Shown: positions 8,522 to 17,400 of the stretch, piece after piece
How positions within the stretch are numbered: the first letter of the stretch is position 1
Layout: the number at the start of each line of letters is the position of its first letter
Notes under the pieces: generated by a model
What the model saw: only the letters and a program-made list of their open reading frames with translations
Databases searched by the model: none
Told to the model about the DNA's origin: nothing
Position numbers and translations under genes: made by a program
NCBI GenBank assembly: GCA_023415635.1
Contig: JAEZJV010000061.1
Coordinates: 59,515 to 123,514 of the forward strand
Source: Bacillota bacterium
GTDB taxonomy: Bacteria > Bacillota > Clostridia > Lachnospirales > Lachnospiraceae
Direction: 5' to 3'
DNA length: 64,000 bases

Positions 8522-9736
8522 CTACAGCTTCTTAATTCTCTCGATTGCTTCCAGGGTACTCTCATAGGTACCGAACGCAGTCAATCTGAAATAACCCTCT
8601 CCATGGGGACCGAAGCCCGAGCCTGGGGTACCGACTATATTGGCTTTCTCCAGCAGATAATCGAAAAACTCCCAGGAAGTCATGCCCGTAGGTACTTCGA
8701 GCCATATATAAGGTGCATTAACACCACCGGATACGGAGTATCCGGCACTTTGAAGTCCCTCTCTGATTACCTTTGCATTATTCATGTAGTATGCAATCTG
8801 CTCTTTGGTCTGCTTCTTTCCTTCCTCGGAATAGACTGCAGCACCGGCATATTGCATAATATAAGGTGCTCCGTTAAACTTAGTTCCGTGACGTCTTGCC
8901 CATAGACTATTTAAGGATACATCACCACATTTCAGTTCCTTCGGTATTACGGCAAAACCAAGTCTTGTCCCTGTAAATCCGGCATTCTTGGAGAAGCTGC
9001 GAAGCTCGATGGCACAGGTCTTAGCTCCTTCACATTCATAGATGGTATGTGGAACATTATCTTCCGAGATATAAGCTTCATATGCAGCATCATAAATGAT
9101 AACCGCACCTACCTGATTGGCATAATCCACCCATTTTTGCAACTCATCCTTCGTGATGGTTGAACCGGTCGGGTTATTCGGGAAGCACAGATAAATCAAA
9201 TCCGGAACCTCCTTGGGAAGCTCTGGTGCAAAATTATTCTCCTTAGTGCAGGGCATATAGATGACATTGGTCCATCTTCCGCTATCCGTAAGGTACTCTC
9301 CTGTTCTTCCCGCCATGACGTTGGAATCCACATAGACAGGATATACCGGGTCACATACCGCAATTTTATTGTTTATATCAAAAATTTCCTGGATATTACC
9401 GGAGTCACTCTTCGCTCCGTCACTAATAAAAATCTCATCAATCTGGATTTTTACTCCGCGAGCTTTGAAATCCTGTTCTGCAATGACGCTGCGCAGAAAC
9501 TCATAGCCCAAATCAGGAGCGTAACCCTTGAAGGTCTCCTTCTTACCCATATGGCCAACGGCCACATGCAGGGCGTCAATCACCGCAGGCGCCAAAGGAA
9601 GGGTAACATCACCGATCCCCAACCGGATAATTTTATTGTCAGGATGCAATTCGCTGTACTCCTTAACTTTCCTGCCGATGGTGGAGAAGAGGTAGCTTCC
9701 GGGTAGCTTCAGATAATTTTCATTGATTTTAAACAT
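8522..9736 (-). CDS. dapL: LL-diaminopimelate aminotransferase
   Basis: PLP enzyme that makes LL-diaminopimelate directly from tetrahydrodipicolinate, the one-step DAP/lysine route used by clostridia, plants and chlamydiae. About 404 residues with the family's N-terminal NENYLKLPGSYLF, the ligand-binding FPNNPTGS, and the PLP lysine in SFSKNAGFTGTRLGF. An upstream ATG at 9745 is in frame, but the Shine-Dalgarno GGAAAGG overlaps it; ATG 9736 (MFKINENY) has proper spacing. dapF lies upstream on the same strand with 143 bases between, and a candidate promoter in the gap, so the two consecutive pathway steps are adjacent. Confidence 0.95.
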   Translation of the reverse strand: MFKINENYLKLPGSYLFSTIGRKVKEYSELHPDNKIIRLGIGDVTLPLAPAVIDALHVAVGHMGKKETFKGYAPDLGYEFLRSVIAEQDFKARGVKIQIDEIFISDGAKSDSGNIQEIFDINNKIAVCDPVYPVYVDSNVMAGRTGEYLTDSGRWTNVIYMPCTKENNFAPELPKEVPDLIYLCFPNNPTGSTITKDELQKWVDYANQVGAVIIYDAAYEAYISEDNVPHTIYECEGAKTCAIELRSFSKNAGFTGTRLGFAVIPKELKCGDVSLNSLWARRHGTKFNGAPYIMQYAGAAVYSEEGKKQTKEQIAYYMNNAKVIREGLQSAGYSVSGGVNAPYIWLEVPTGMTSWEFFDYLLEKANIVGTPGSGFGPHGEGYFRLTAFGTYESTLEAIERIKKL

Positions 9737-9802
9737 GTTAACCATACCTTTCCGAAACGAATTTTATTAAGACACATGACCTTTGACTCTTAAGTTATTA
9801 TA

Positions 9803-9831
9803 TTTATAACCTAAACTGCAAGAATATTCAA
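9803..9831 (-). promoter_or_regulatory. Candidate dapL promoter
   Basis: TTGAAT, 17-bp spacer, TATAAA reading toward dapL, in the gap after dapF. Moderate match; no riboswitch is visible. Confidence 0.45.
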
Positions 9832-9879
9832 GTCATTTCTTATTTAATTTGAAAAGCAAAATCTGAGTAGTCTATCCTA

Positions 9880-10713
9880 TTACAATGAAATCTCTCCGTC
9901 AAATACCTTCACTGCCGGGCCGGTCATATATACCGTATTTGCCTTGTCGTCATAACGAATTACCAGTTCTCCACCCAACAGGCTGACTGTAACCTCATGA
10001 TCCGTATAACCGTTTAGGATACAAGCAACAACACTTGCACAGGCTCCGGTTCCACAGGCAAGAGTCTCACCCGAGCCTCTCTCCCAGACTCGCATTTTGA
10101 TATGAATGCGGTCCAGCACCTGGATGAATTCCGTATTTACCCGCTCCGGAAATAATTCATGATGCTCGAAGCCCGGTCCGATGGTCTCTAATGGCAGGGA
10201 ATCCGTATCCTCTACAAATACCACCGCATGAGGATTACCCATGGATACACAGGTTATTTCATATACCTGTCCATCCACTACTATGGGCTCCTTAATCAAA
10301 ATATCCTTATCTGACCGCACAGGTATCAGGGAAGGTCTGGTAATCGGGGCTCCTATGTCTACGGTTACCCAGGTAACCTCACCATTCTCCACTGTCAGCT
10401 CAAGCTCCTTGATTCCGCTTAGTGTCTCGATCTTAAGCTTAGTTTTATCTGTTAACCCTTTATCATATACAAATTTCGCAACACAGCGGATACCGTTACC
10501 ACACATCTTTCCTCTGGATCCGTCACTATTATACATATCCATCATAAAATCAGCTTTATCTGAGGATCTGATTAAAATCAATCCATCGGAACCTATTCCA
10601 AAATGTCTGTCACTTACTTTGATTGCTGTCTCAGGAATATTATCAATAAGCTCCTTGGTGCAATCTACATAGACATAATCATTCCCACAGCCCTGAAGCT
10701 TTGTAAATTTCAT
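9880..10713 (-). CDS. dapF: Diaminopimelate epimerase
   Basis: Converts LL-DAP, the product of DapL, to meso-DAP for cell wall and lysine synthesis. Cofactor-free two-cysteine epimerase: one catalytic Cys in GKMCGNGIRC near residue 75, the other in ETLACGTGACAS near residue 215, and the substrate-binding GSGETLACG and NPHAVVF motifs. 277 residues, normal length. A GTG at 10725 extends the frame, but it lies inside the ribosome binding site AAAGGTGGG; ATG 10713 (MKFTKLQGCGNDY) fits the family N-terminus. Confidence 0.96.
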   Translation of the reverse strand: MKFTKLQGCGNDYVYVDCTKELIDNIPETAIKVSDRHFGIGSDGLILIRSSDKADFMMDMYNSDGSRGKMCGNGIRCVAKFVYDKGLTDKTKLKIETLSGIKELELTVENGEVTWVTVDIGAPITRPSLIPVRSDKDILIKEPIVVDGQVYEITCVSMGNPHAVVFVEDTDSLPLETIGPGFEHHELFPERVNTEFIQVLDRIHIKMRVWERGSGETLACGTGACASVVACILNGYTDHEVTVSLLGGELVIRYDDKANTVYMTGPAVKVFDGEISL

Positions 10714-10855
10714 ATTAGTGCCCACCTTTCTATCAACAGCATGATATCACTTTCCTTACACGATTTTTATTATATCAAAATCCTTTGGGCGGGTAAAGTC
10801 ATCCTACTAAAAATGACACAAAATAGATATCGGTAAGCACAATATGACTAAAAAA

Positions 10856-10959
10856 TGTCAAAAGCAACGAAGGCGCTTCCCGCAAAGGAACAATTACCGT
10901 GTAGTGTCGCATACATTGGTAATTATTTCTATGTGGTATAGTGCACGGTGCCTTTGACA
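10856..10959 (-). repeat. 104-bp imperfect palindromic element with T-run
   Basis: On the minus strand the outer arms TGTCAAAGGCACCG and CGTTGCTTTTGACA pair at 13 of 14 positions (one G-U, one mismatch) and are followed by six T. Inside are a 7-bp arm pair AATTACC/GGTAATT (10892-10898, 10918-10924) and smaller stems. It lies 18 bases after the ANTAR gene stop, so it may be that operon's terminator. It is much larger than an ordinary terminator and could be a structured RNA or a MITE-like repeat. No second copy was noticed in this window. Confidence 0.6.
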
Positions 10960-10977
10960 CTTAACTTCAATCAATTC

Positions 10978-11520
10978 CTAAAACATCTTCAATACCATCT
11001 CTGCCATCTCCACAAGATTGGTACCACTGTCCATGCTATGCTTTTGCAGATAACGATGAGCTTCCTCTTCTGTCATGTTATTACGATCCATCAGCAATAA
11101 TTTTGCTTTCAATATGGTTGCTCTTTCTTCTTCACTCCGCTGCTTGGGCTTTTCCTTATCCTTCTTTTTCCGTCGCTGGTACTGATAAGTCATCATTTGA
11201 AGCGTATTCAGAAGATCATGGGTCCTGATAGGCATAGGCAAACAGACAATGTTATTATTCTGGCAATATTCCAGCTTTTCTGGAGAAGCTATTAAAAGCA
11301 TCTCAAAGCCCTTAGGAAGATAGTTGTTCAATTCACTGTAATGCATATCGGAAAACCGATAACCGCACACTATGATTCCTTCGTCCAAGTCATTGGCACG
11401 CGAAATAATCTGTGAACCTAAGGTGCAGGTTTCACTGACACTATATCCATTCCTGATTAACAGGTTTTTTATGTTATTGGCATCCTCAAGCTTAGGAAAT
11501 CCAACAATTATACTAAACAC
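10978..11520 (-). CDS. ANTAR-domain antiterminator with pseudo-receiver
   Basis: 180-residue putative RNA-binding antiterminator of the AmiR/NasR class. Residues 1-120 have a receiver-like pattern, but the usual N-terminal acidic pair is missing, the phosphoacceptor position reads IIVCGY, and the conserved Lys is replaced (CLPMPI); it probably cannot be phosphorylated. A charged coiled segment (about 115-130) leads to a C-terminal ANTAR domain with the typical KLLLMDRNNMTEEEAHRYL core. GTG start with GGAGGTG 7 bases upstream, favoured over an out-of-frame ATG. It follows glnA by 45 bases in one operon, so it likely controls nitrogen genes, perhaps glnA through the hairpin in the glnA leader. 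Confidence 0.85.
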   Translation of the reverse strand: MFSIIVGFPKLEDANNIKNLLIRNGYSVSETCTLGSQIISRANDLDEGIIVCGYRFSDMHYSELNNYLPKGFEMLLIASPEKLEYCQNNNIVCLPMPIRTHDLLNTLQMMTYQYQRRKKKDKEKPKQRSEEERATILKAKLLLMDRNNMTEEEAHRYLQKHSMDSGTNLVEMAEMVLKMF

Positions 11521-11565
11521 ATCTGTTCACCTCCGTTCCTAAATTATATTAACGAAAGTGACTGA

Positions 11566-12894
11566 CTAAAATCTGTATAAATATTGATCGACTTCCCATT
11601 GAGTAACCTGGGTACGATAATCCTCCCACTCCACTCTCTTTGCTTCAATATACTTCTTGCTGATATGGTCACCCAGAACCTTTTTGATAAATTCACTCTT
11701 CTCCATGTCATCCACTGCCTCGCAAAGATTGGCAGGCAGGCGGCGGATACCGAGCGCATTTCTCTCTTCCGCTGTTAATTCAAAGATATTTAAGTCGGTG
11801 CTTTCTGGCGGAGTTAATTTATTCCTGATGCCATCGAGACCTGCCGCCAGGCATACCGCAAGGGTTAAATACGGATTGGCAGACGGATCGGGACATCTTA
11901 ATTCGAGTCTTGTATGTAGGCCACGATTTGCAGGTACACGAATTAGGGGACTTCGGTTGCATGCAGACCATGCAATATATACCGGTGCTTCATAATTAGG
12001 AACAAGCCTCTTATAGGAATTAACTAAAGGATTGGTTATCGCGGTCATGCTTGCGATATGCTTCATGATACCAGCAATGAAATGATACGCCTCTTGACTC
12101 AGACCTAATTTTCCTGACGGATCGTCAAAAATATTCTTACCATCCTTTGTTAAGGACATGTTCACATGCATTCCAGAGCCATCTACCCCATACTTAGGCT
12201 TAGGCATGAAGGTGCAGTGAAGCCCATGTCTCTTCGCTATCGTTCTGGCAACCAGCTTGAAGGTCATGATATTATCTGCTGTGGTCAAAGCATTGTCATA
12301 CTTGATATCTATCTCATGCTGTGCAGGTGCCACCTCATGATGGGAGGCCTCTACACTTAGGCCCATATCCTCAAGGGTAAGCACCATATCCCTTCGTGCA
12401 TTCTCACCGAAGTCCAGTGGTCCAAGATCGAAGTATCCAGCCCTTTCATTGGAATTTGTCGTAGGCTGTCCGTTCTCCTCCATATGATACAAGAAGAATT
12501 CCAGTTCAGGTCCAACGTCAAAGCTATACCCCATCTCCTTTGCCTGATCTATAGTCCTGCGCAGAATATATCTCGGATCACCTTCAAAGGGTTTGCCATC
12601 CACGGTATACACATCACAGATCAATCTGGCAACCTTACCCTGCTGAGGTCTCCAAGGGAAGGTAACATAGGTATCCAGATCCGGATGCAGATACATATCA
12701 GATTCCTCAATGCGAACAAAACCCTCAATCGAGGATCCGTCAAACATACATTCATTATTCAGTGCCCTCTCCAACTGGTTGGTTGTAATCGCAACATTCT
12801 TCAGATTACCAAACATGTCGGTAAACTGCAGACGGATAAATTCCACGTCATCCTCTTCCACCATTCTGATAATATCCTGTTTCGTATACTTCAT
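11566..12894 (-). CDS. glnA: Glutamine synthetase, type I
   Basis: ATP-dependent ammonium assimilation into glutamine. 442 residues, the length of the GSI-alpha form without the adenylylation insertion. Visible motifs: DGSSIEGFVRIEESDMYL (substrate loop), GPELEFFLY (metal ligands), HHEVAPAQHEID, GSGMHVNMSL and the NRSPLIRVP Arg. GGAGGAG precedes ATG by 6 bases. First gene of an operon with the ANTAR protein. Expression starts at the TTGACA promoter overlapping the end of the upstream alcohol dehydrogenase and passes through a hairpin/T-tract, which suggests premature termination as a control point. Confidence 0.97.
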   Translation of the reverse strand: MKYTKQDIIRMVEEDDVEFIRLQFTDMFGNLKNVAITTNQLERALNNECMFDGSSIEGFVRIEESDMYLHPDLDTYVTFPWRPQQGKVARLICDVYTVDGKPFEGDPRYILRRTIDQAKEMGYSFDVGPELEFFLYHMEENGQPTTNSNERAGYFDLGPLDFGENARRDMVLTLEDMGLSVEASHHEVAPAQHEIDIKYDNALTTADNIMTFKLVARTIAKRHGLHCTFMPKPKYGVDGSGMHVNMSLTKDGKNIFDDPSGKLGLSQEAYHFIAGIMKHIASMTAITNPLVNSYKRLVPNYEAPVYIAWSACNRSPLIRVPANRGLHTRLELRCPDPSANPYLTLAVCLAAGLDGIRNKLTPPESTDLNIFELTAEERNALGIRRLPANLCEAVDDMEKSEFIKKVLGDHISKKYIEAKRVEWEDYRTQVTQWEVDQYLYRF

Positions 12895-12982
12895 ATAACC
12901 ACTCCTCCTACATTATTTTTTTTGTATTTGATTTATCCTCCTGCAAAGCATTCAATCACAGAATGCAGAGTCCCTTAAATTG

Positions 12983-13023
12983 AAAAATGGGCTGAAGCCT
13001 CCGTTACCGGACACCTTCGCCCA
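12983..13023 (-). terminator. Hairpin with T-tract in the glnA leader (candidate attenuator)
   Basis: On the minus strand TGGGC-GAAG...CTTC-A-GCCCA encloses TCCG-GTAA-CGGA (a GNRA tetraloop) and is followed directly by TTTTT. The glnA promoter -10 box is about 12 bp upstream, so a transcript from it would begin with this intrinsic terminator. A second hairpin GCATTC/GAATGC follows before the ribosome binding site. It might instead simply terminate the upstream dehydrogenase gene. The tandem hexaloop signature of known ANTAR targets is not visible. Confidence 0.7.
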
Positions 13024-13034
13024 TATTACCTAAG

Positions 13035-13064
13035 ATAATATCAGCAGGATTGATGTTTTGTCAA
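13035..13064 (-). promoter_or_regulatory. Promoter of glnA operon
   Basis: TTGACA (13064-13059), 18-bp spacer, TATTAT (13040-13035). The -35 box overlaps the stop codon of the upstream alcohol dehydrogenase. Confidence 0.75.
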
Positions 13065-14191
13065 TATGATATTTTCAAGCTTCGTGAATAAATATACTCC
13101 ATATCCTCCTTCGTTGGAGACACTCTGGAGTTCAGCATATTTTTAGCCTGGGCAGCAATCATAGTATAGCGCTCCAGCTCCTTATGCGTAATTTCCTCCC
13201 TTTCTCCTAACAATCGAAGGAAGATTGCTTCAAATTCATCCATAGAAGCCACACCGGAAGCATTCAGTATTTTCTTCACCGGCTCCGGATCACTCTTCGC
13301 ATAGAATCGGAGAAAGCTGGGCAGGAGCAAAGCATTTGCTCTGCCATGATCGATGTTCTTAAAATACGTCAGGCAGTATCCCATGGAATGTACCGCAGTT
13401 GTTCCTGTATGGGCTATGACAATGCCTGCCATAAGCGAACCGCTCAACAGCTTTTCACGGATGCTTGCTGTAGGTAATACTCTTTCACTATTCACTCTGG
13501 ATGGGATAAGCTGCTTAAGACAATTGGCAATTCGACTGATACTATCCATTGCCAGAGTATCAGTAACCGCAGTGGCCTTATTCGTCAACATACCCTCGAT
13601 TGCATGAGAAAACGCATCCAGCGCTGTATGGATCGTCTCCGTCATAGGCAGAGTCATCGTATATCTTGCGTCCAGAAATGCAATTTTAGGGAAAATCAAG
13701 GGAGTAGAGATGCTTGTCTTTGTTTGCTTGATATCATTCGTAAGAATGGAGTAAGGAGTTACCTCCGAACCAGTCCCTGCAGTTGTCGGAACAAGGATAA
13801 TTGGTAAGGCTCCACCGGCATATATACCGGAAAACAAATCCTCCTCCTTAATATCCTGATTTGCCAGCAGCGCTATTGCCTTAGCGGCATCCATCGGAGA
13901 GCCGCCTCCGATACCGATGACAAATGCTGCCCCACACTTTCTGGCACGCTCCGCTCCCTCATAGACACTTTCCACAGAAGGATTACTGCGGATTTTATCA
14001 TAGATTTCATAAGCAATCCTCTGGCTCTCCAAAGCCTCAGTTACATCCACAAGAGCCCCGTTTTTAGCAGCCGAGGAGGCACCAGTAACAATCAAGGCCT
14101 TACGTCCCATGTCCTTCATCAGACCAGAATGTTTTCTGATGCAATCCTCCTCCATAATTATTTTGGTTGGCATATAAAAATTAAAATTCAT
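13061..14191 (-). CDS. Iron-containing alcohol dehydrogenase
   Basis: Group III NAD(P)-dependent alcohol dehydrogenase of 376 residues. The nucleotide-binding GIGGGSPMDAAKAIA lies near residue 95, followed by PTTAGTGSEVTPYSIL. Metal ligands are in HTALDAFSHAIEGM (near 190-205) and DHGRANALLLPSFLRF (near 280). Reduces aldehydes to alcohols during fermentation; the substrate (ethanol, 1,3-propanediol or butanol type) cannot be decided. It is followed closely by the glnA promoter and shows no operon partner. Confidence 0.92.
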   Translation of the reverse strand: MNFNFYMPTKIIMEEDCIRKHSGLMKDMGRKALIVTGASSAAKNGALVDVTEALESQRIAYEIYDKIRSNPSVESVYEGAERARKCGAAFVIGIGGGSPMDAAKAIALLANQDIKEEDLFSGIYAGGALPIILVPTTAGTGSEVTPYSILTNDIKQTKTSISTPLIFPKIAFLDARYTMTLPMTETIHTALDAFSHAIEGMLTNKATAVTDTLAMDSISRIANCLKQLIPSRVNSERVLPTASIREKLLSGSLMAGIVIAHTGTTAVHSMGYCLTYFKNIDHGRANALLLPSFLRFYAKSDPEPVKKILNASGVASMDEFEAIFLRLLGEREEITHKELERYTMIAAQAKNMLNSRVSPTKEDMEYIYSRSLKISY

Positions 14192-14354
14192 TCACCTTCA
14201 CCTCTGTGTCGAAGTCAAATTCATCCATTTGCTCAATAATTTAATTATACCTTCATTCCGGACAGTGTCAACAAGGAAGTGTATGCCCGTGGCAATCCTG
14301 CCGGCATTGGCTTATACAATTATCAGAAATGCAGGCTGTCTGAATATTTATGTG

Positions 14355-14383
14355 TTGTAATATACAAATTTTTGTTATATACT
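14355..14383 (+). promoter_or_regulatory. Promoter of the PilZ gene
   Basis: TTGTAA, 17-bp spacer, TATACT, about 55 bases upstream of the TTG start. Confidence 0.55.
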
Positions 14384-14438
14384 ATTGTAAATTGGTTTTA
14401 TATGTATAATTTTACACTTTTTTTCTGGGGGTGTCATT

Positions 14439-15113
14439 TTGTTCATTGACTCTATCGCTAAGGGCGGTTTAATGGAAGTTGAAGTGAAATGCAATGGAAA
14501 AACAGTGCGTTTTAATGGAGAAGTCGCCCATGTTATTAATAATTCCATACTTACCGCACCCTTTAAGGTAAATGATCAGACTATAGGCTTTTCGGACAGC
14601 TGTCAGATTAATTTCCTTTATGTTCTAGAGGGCAAATTATACCTTTGGGAAAAGGTCATAGTAAAACTAGTCAGATATGATGGAAATATTTACCATAAAA
14701 TCGACCTGTATGGAGAAGGTAAGCATTTTAACCGCCGGGATGCTTATCGTATGTATATTGGTGAGGATATGCCGATTTATGTGAACACCGTTTCCGGTCC
14801 AACAGCTATATCGGTTCTGGTGAAGGATATCAGTGAAACAGGAGTAGGCTTTATTACTAAGGAGGACATTGATCTGGAACGCACCATACGACTTAGAATT
14901 AAGGACAATGCAACCCTGATCACCCTTTCCGGTATTGTGGTTCGTAAGGAATTTCAGAAAAATCTTGCCGCTTTCCTCTATGGTTGTAAATTTAATGAGA
15001 AGAACGAGAAGCTCGCAAGATTTATTGCCAAGAAGCAAAGTGAATCCATTCGTAAAAGAACCGGTTATCCCACCAGAGAAGATATCAGAAAGAAAATTGT
15101 GGATGGAGTATAA
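14439..15113 (+). CDS. PilZ-domain c-di-GMP-binding protein, YcgR-like
   Basis: 224-residue cytoplasmic protein. The N-terminal half (1-95) resembles the YcgR-type regulator domain; the C-terminal half is a PilZ domain with the two c-di-GMP contact motifs, RRDAYR near residue 103 and DISETGVGF near residue 135. It would act as a c-di-GMP receptor, typically on flagellar motility or surface polysaccharide. The proposed start is TTG 14439 preceded by GGGGGTG; an internal ATG at 14472 is an alternative but would remove the first strand. Monocistronic. The window also holds a GGDEF-EAL protein (37902-40457) that could set the signal. Confidence 0.86.
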   Translation: MFIDSIAKGGLMEVEVKCNGKTVRFNGEVAHVINNSILTAPFKVNDQTIGFSDSCQINFLYVLEGKLYLWEKVIVKLVRYDGNIYHKIDLYGEGKHFNRRDAYRMYIGEDMPIYVNTVSGPTAISVLVKDISETGVGFITKEDIDLERTIRLRIKDNATLITLSGIVVRKEFQKNLAAFLYGCKFNEKNEKLARFIAKKQSESIRKRTGYPTREDIRKKIVDGV

Positions 15114-15145
15114 TTATTATAATTACCAAATTATATCATAGAAGC

Positions 15146-15178
15146 AAATGCCTGCCCGGCAGCTCCGGACAGGCATTT
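15146..15178 (+). terminator. Terminator after the PilZ gene
   Basis: 9-bp stem AAATGCCTG / CAGGCATTT with an inner GC-rich loop. The downstream T-run is weak, and it lies between converging genes, so it could serve both. Confidence 0.6.
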
Positions 15179-15228
15179 ATTATATATATCTATTTAATTT
15201 ATCTTAAGAAAACAGTCCACAATCCCAT

Positions 15229-17250
15229 TTATAGGATAGCATCAGTTTCCTTCGCAATTGCAGCCTCTTCCTCTTCATCAAAATCCTCCTCAACCTTGTC
15301 AGGCTGTTCCTGCTTATGATCAAGAGAAACACCAAGCTTCTCGATGGTTATGAACTTCAGAAGAGTGTCCATGACAGTATTACTGCTTCCGTTATTGGCA
15401 TTTTCACCCGATCCCATATTTACTACAGTCTTAGGTACAATATCCACCCTGGCATTCTTGATGGCGTCTGATAATTTATCGGTGATTTCTTGAATAACAC
15501 GGAACTCTGCACCGCCGTAAGCCTTAACCTGAGCATCAATAGCACGTGCCTTAGCAAGGCCGACATTGCTTTCCTTGGACGCCTCTGCCTCACCCTCTAG
15601 GGTAATTCTTGAGGAATTAGCTTTAGCTAAAGCAATGATCTGATTAGCCTCCTGCTCTGCCTTACTTGCAAGGGCAGCACCGTTGTTGCGTTCGATATCA
15701 ATCTGAATCTTTGATTTTGTCAGGAAGCTTTGCTGCTCTGCAACTGCTTGAGCCTCGCGAAGGGATTTCTCACTTTCAGCGGCTGACTGCTGCTTTTGAT
15801 ATGTAACCTTCTTCTCTTCTGCAATCTGACGTTCACGAAGCTGTGTCAGGATATTTTCAATCTGCACATCCTCCACCGGTGATTTCGGAGTCCCGATCAG
15901 TACTTCCTCTAACTGAAGGTTATACTTCTGGAATTTCTCCTTCATTTCTCCAAGGGCTTTCTCACGGATTTCACTACGCTCCTGTATCAGCTCAATCAAG
16001 GTTTTTGTCTGTGCCACATCTTTAAAATATGCACTGACCAGTGGATCCAGGGACTGATTCACCAGCATACTGATGTCTCCGAATCTCTGTATTACCCAGG
16101 GTGCCTGCTTATAATCGATGTGCATAACAACGGATAAGGGCAAGGAGGGCTCAAAGGCATCCTTTGTAATGATGTCCACCTCGGTCAGATTCTCATCATA
16201 CTTGTGGGCACCCACCTCTGTCTTATTCCATTTTAATATGATGTTGGTAGTAGGCACTAATACAACTCTTCCTGCATCTGTATTAAAAGCATATTTACCA
16301 GGCATAAGCGGCTTCTCTAGCACACCCTTGCAGCCCTGGCCAACCAATTCACCATGCTTGTAATCAACGCCGGTAGTATCCACACCTTCCTTACCGAAGA
16401 AGGAAACCACAACCCCTACGAAGCCGATCGGTACTACGGTTTTAGGGCGATACTCCACTGTTGCAAATAAGCGATTAATATAGTAAGTACCATCTGTCAG
16501 TACCTGAATCTGCTTACCACGACGTCCGCCAAGCGCTAGAAACTTCTCGGGATCCTGGAAGCTTGCATGCTCTTCTCCCACATAAGGCGCAATAATTTCA
16601 CCCTCCTGCAGAGATGGTCCGTCATGCACTGTGACAATTCCCATGATGTCACTGGCTTCACCCCCGTGTCCCATAATGATCACCGGACTGAAGGCATTAC
16701 GTTCCAGCAAGGTCTTCTGCATGCTTACCAGCTCTGTACGCTCGCTCTTGGAGCTATTAAAGGCTGCCTTGATATCTGTGGGTGTAATTACGATAAATTG
16801 TGCGAGATTGATTGCATAGGTTCCCTCTCTTAATATTGCCCTCTGAGGGCCCCTCTGGCCGCCATTCTTTAAAAATCCGGTTACATCCTGAAAGTTATTT
16901 GCCTCAGAAACTACCTCTCCCAAAGTCTGAGTCGGTGCCAAGGGCTTACCGTCACGGGCAAAGATATATGCTATCTGTCCCTGAGGAATGGTAATCAGAG
17001 GGTACTTATGGATTTTATACATTAGTGCTGTCTTAAAATGTATTCCGCCACGAAGTACAGTCGGAGCATAACCTGCTTCACCATTCAGTGCAATGATGGA
17101 ATCTTTTAAGGATCCCTTGAAGCTCCACCATTTTTCTACTACTGCCACCTGATCCGATGAGATCACCCTAAGACCCAGGATGACGAAGATCAGCAGGTAA
17201 AAAGCTACTACCGCAATGGCAGCAATGATAAAACCTACTATTAAACTCAT
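15229..17250 (-). CDS. Large SPFH/flotillin-like membrane protein
   Basis: About 673 residues. One N-terminal membrane span (residues about 5-28) precedes a long region containing the SPFH domain (near 280-430), then an Ala/Glu-rich coiled coil (about 450-590) as in flotillins, and a very acidic C-terminus (EEDFDEEEEAAIA). It should form oligomers at the membrane that organise microdomains. Unusual is a roughly 65-residue module seen three times before the SPFH part (about 92-160, 205-272, 278-340), marked by FQDVTGFL/FQDPEKFL, GGQRG/GGRRG and GTYAIN/GTYYIN/GKYAFN. A GTG at 17262 is in frame, but ATG 17250 has GGGAGA at good spacing. No NfeD partner is adjacent. Confidence 0.85.
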   Translation of the reverse strand: MSLIVGFIIAAIAVVAFYLLIFVILGLRVISSDQVAVVEKWWSFKGSLKDSIIALNGEAGYAPTVLRGGIHFKTALMYKIHKYPLITIPQGQIAYIFARDGKPLAPTQTLGEVVSEANNFQDVTGFLKNGGQRGPQRAILREGTYAINLAQFIVITPTDIKAAFNSSKSERTELVSMQKTLLERNAFSPVIIMGHGGEASDIMGIVTVHDGPSLQEGEIIAPYVGEEHASFQDPEKFLALGGRRGKQIQVLTDGTYYINRLFATVEYRPKTVVPIGFVGVVVSFFGKEGVDTTGVDYKHGELVGQGCKGVLEKPLMPGKYAFNTDAGRVVLVPTTNIILKWNKTEVGAHKYDENLTEVDIITKDAFEPSLPLSVVMHIDYKQAPWVIQRFGDISMLVNQSLDPLVSAYFKDVAQTKTLIELIQERSEIREKALGEMKEKFQKYNLQLEEVLIGTPKSPVEDVQIENILTQLRERQIAEEKKVTYQKQQSAAESEKSLREAQAVAEQQSFLTKSKIQIDIERNNGAALASKAEQEANQIIALAKANSSRITLEGEAEASKESNVGLAKARAIDAQVKAYGGAEFRVIQEITDKLSDAIKNARVDIVPKTVVNMGSGENANNGSSNTVMDTLLKFITIEKLGVSLDHKQEQPDKVEEDFDEEEEAAIAKETDAIL

Positions 17251-17400
17251 ATATTCTCCCACTTCTTTCTTTGTATTTTGTCAAAGGCTAAAGCCTCCAG
17301 CAATTATTTTTACAAGAATTACTATACTCCTATTGTGATAATTTACAATATAGAAGTTCTTAATGGGAGATTAAAATCCAATTAAAGGATGCAGGCTCTG

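Noticed and set aside
14281..14450. Open frame of about 55 codons starting at a GTG before the PilZ gene
   Set aside because: No ribosome binding site, runs through the promoter at 14355-14383, and shows AT-driven composition without protein-like pattern.
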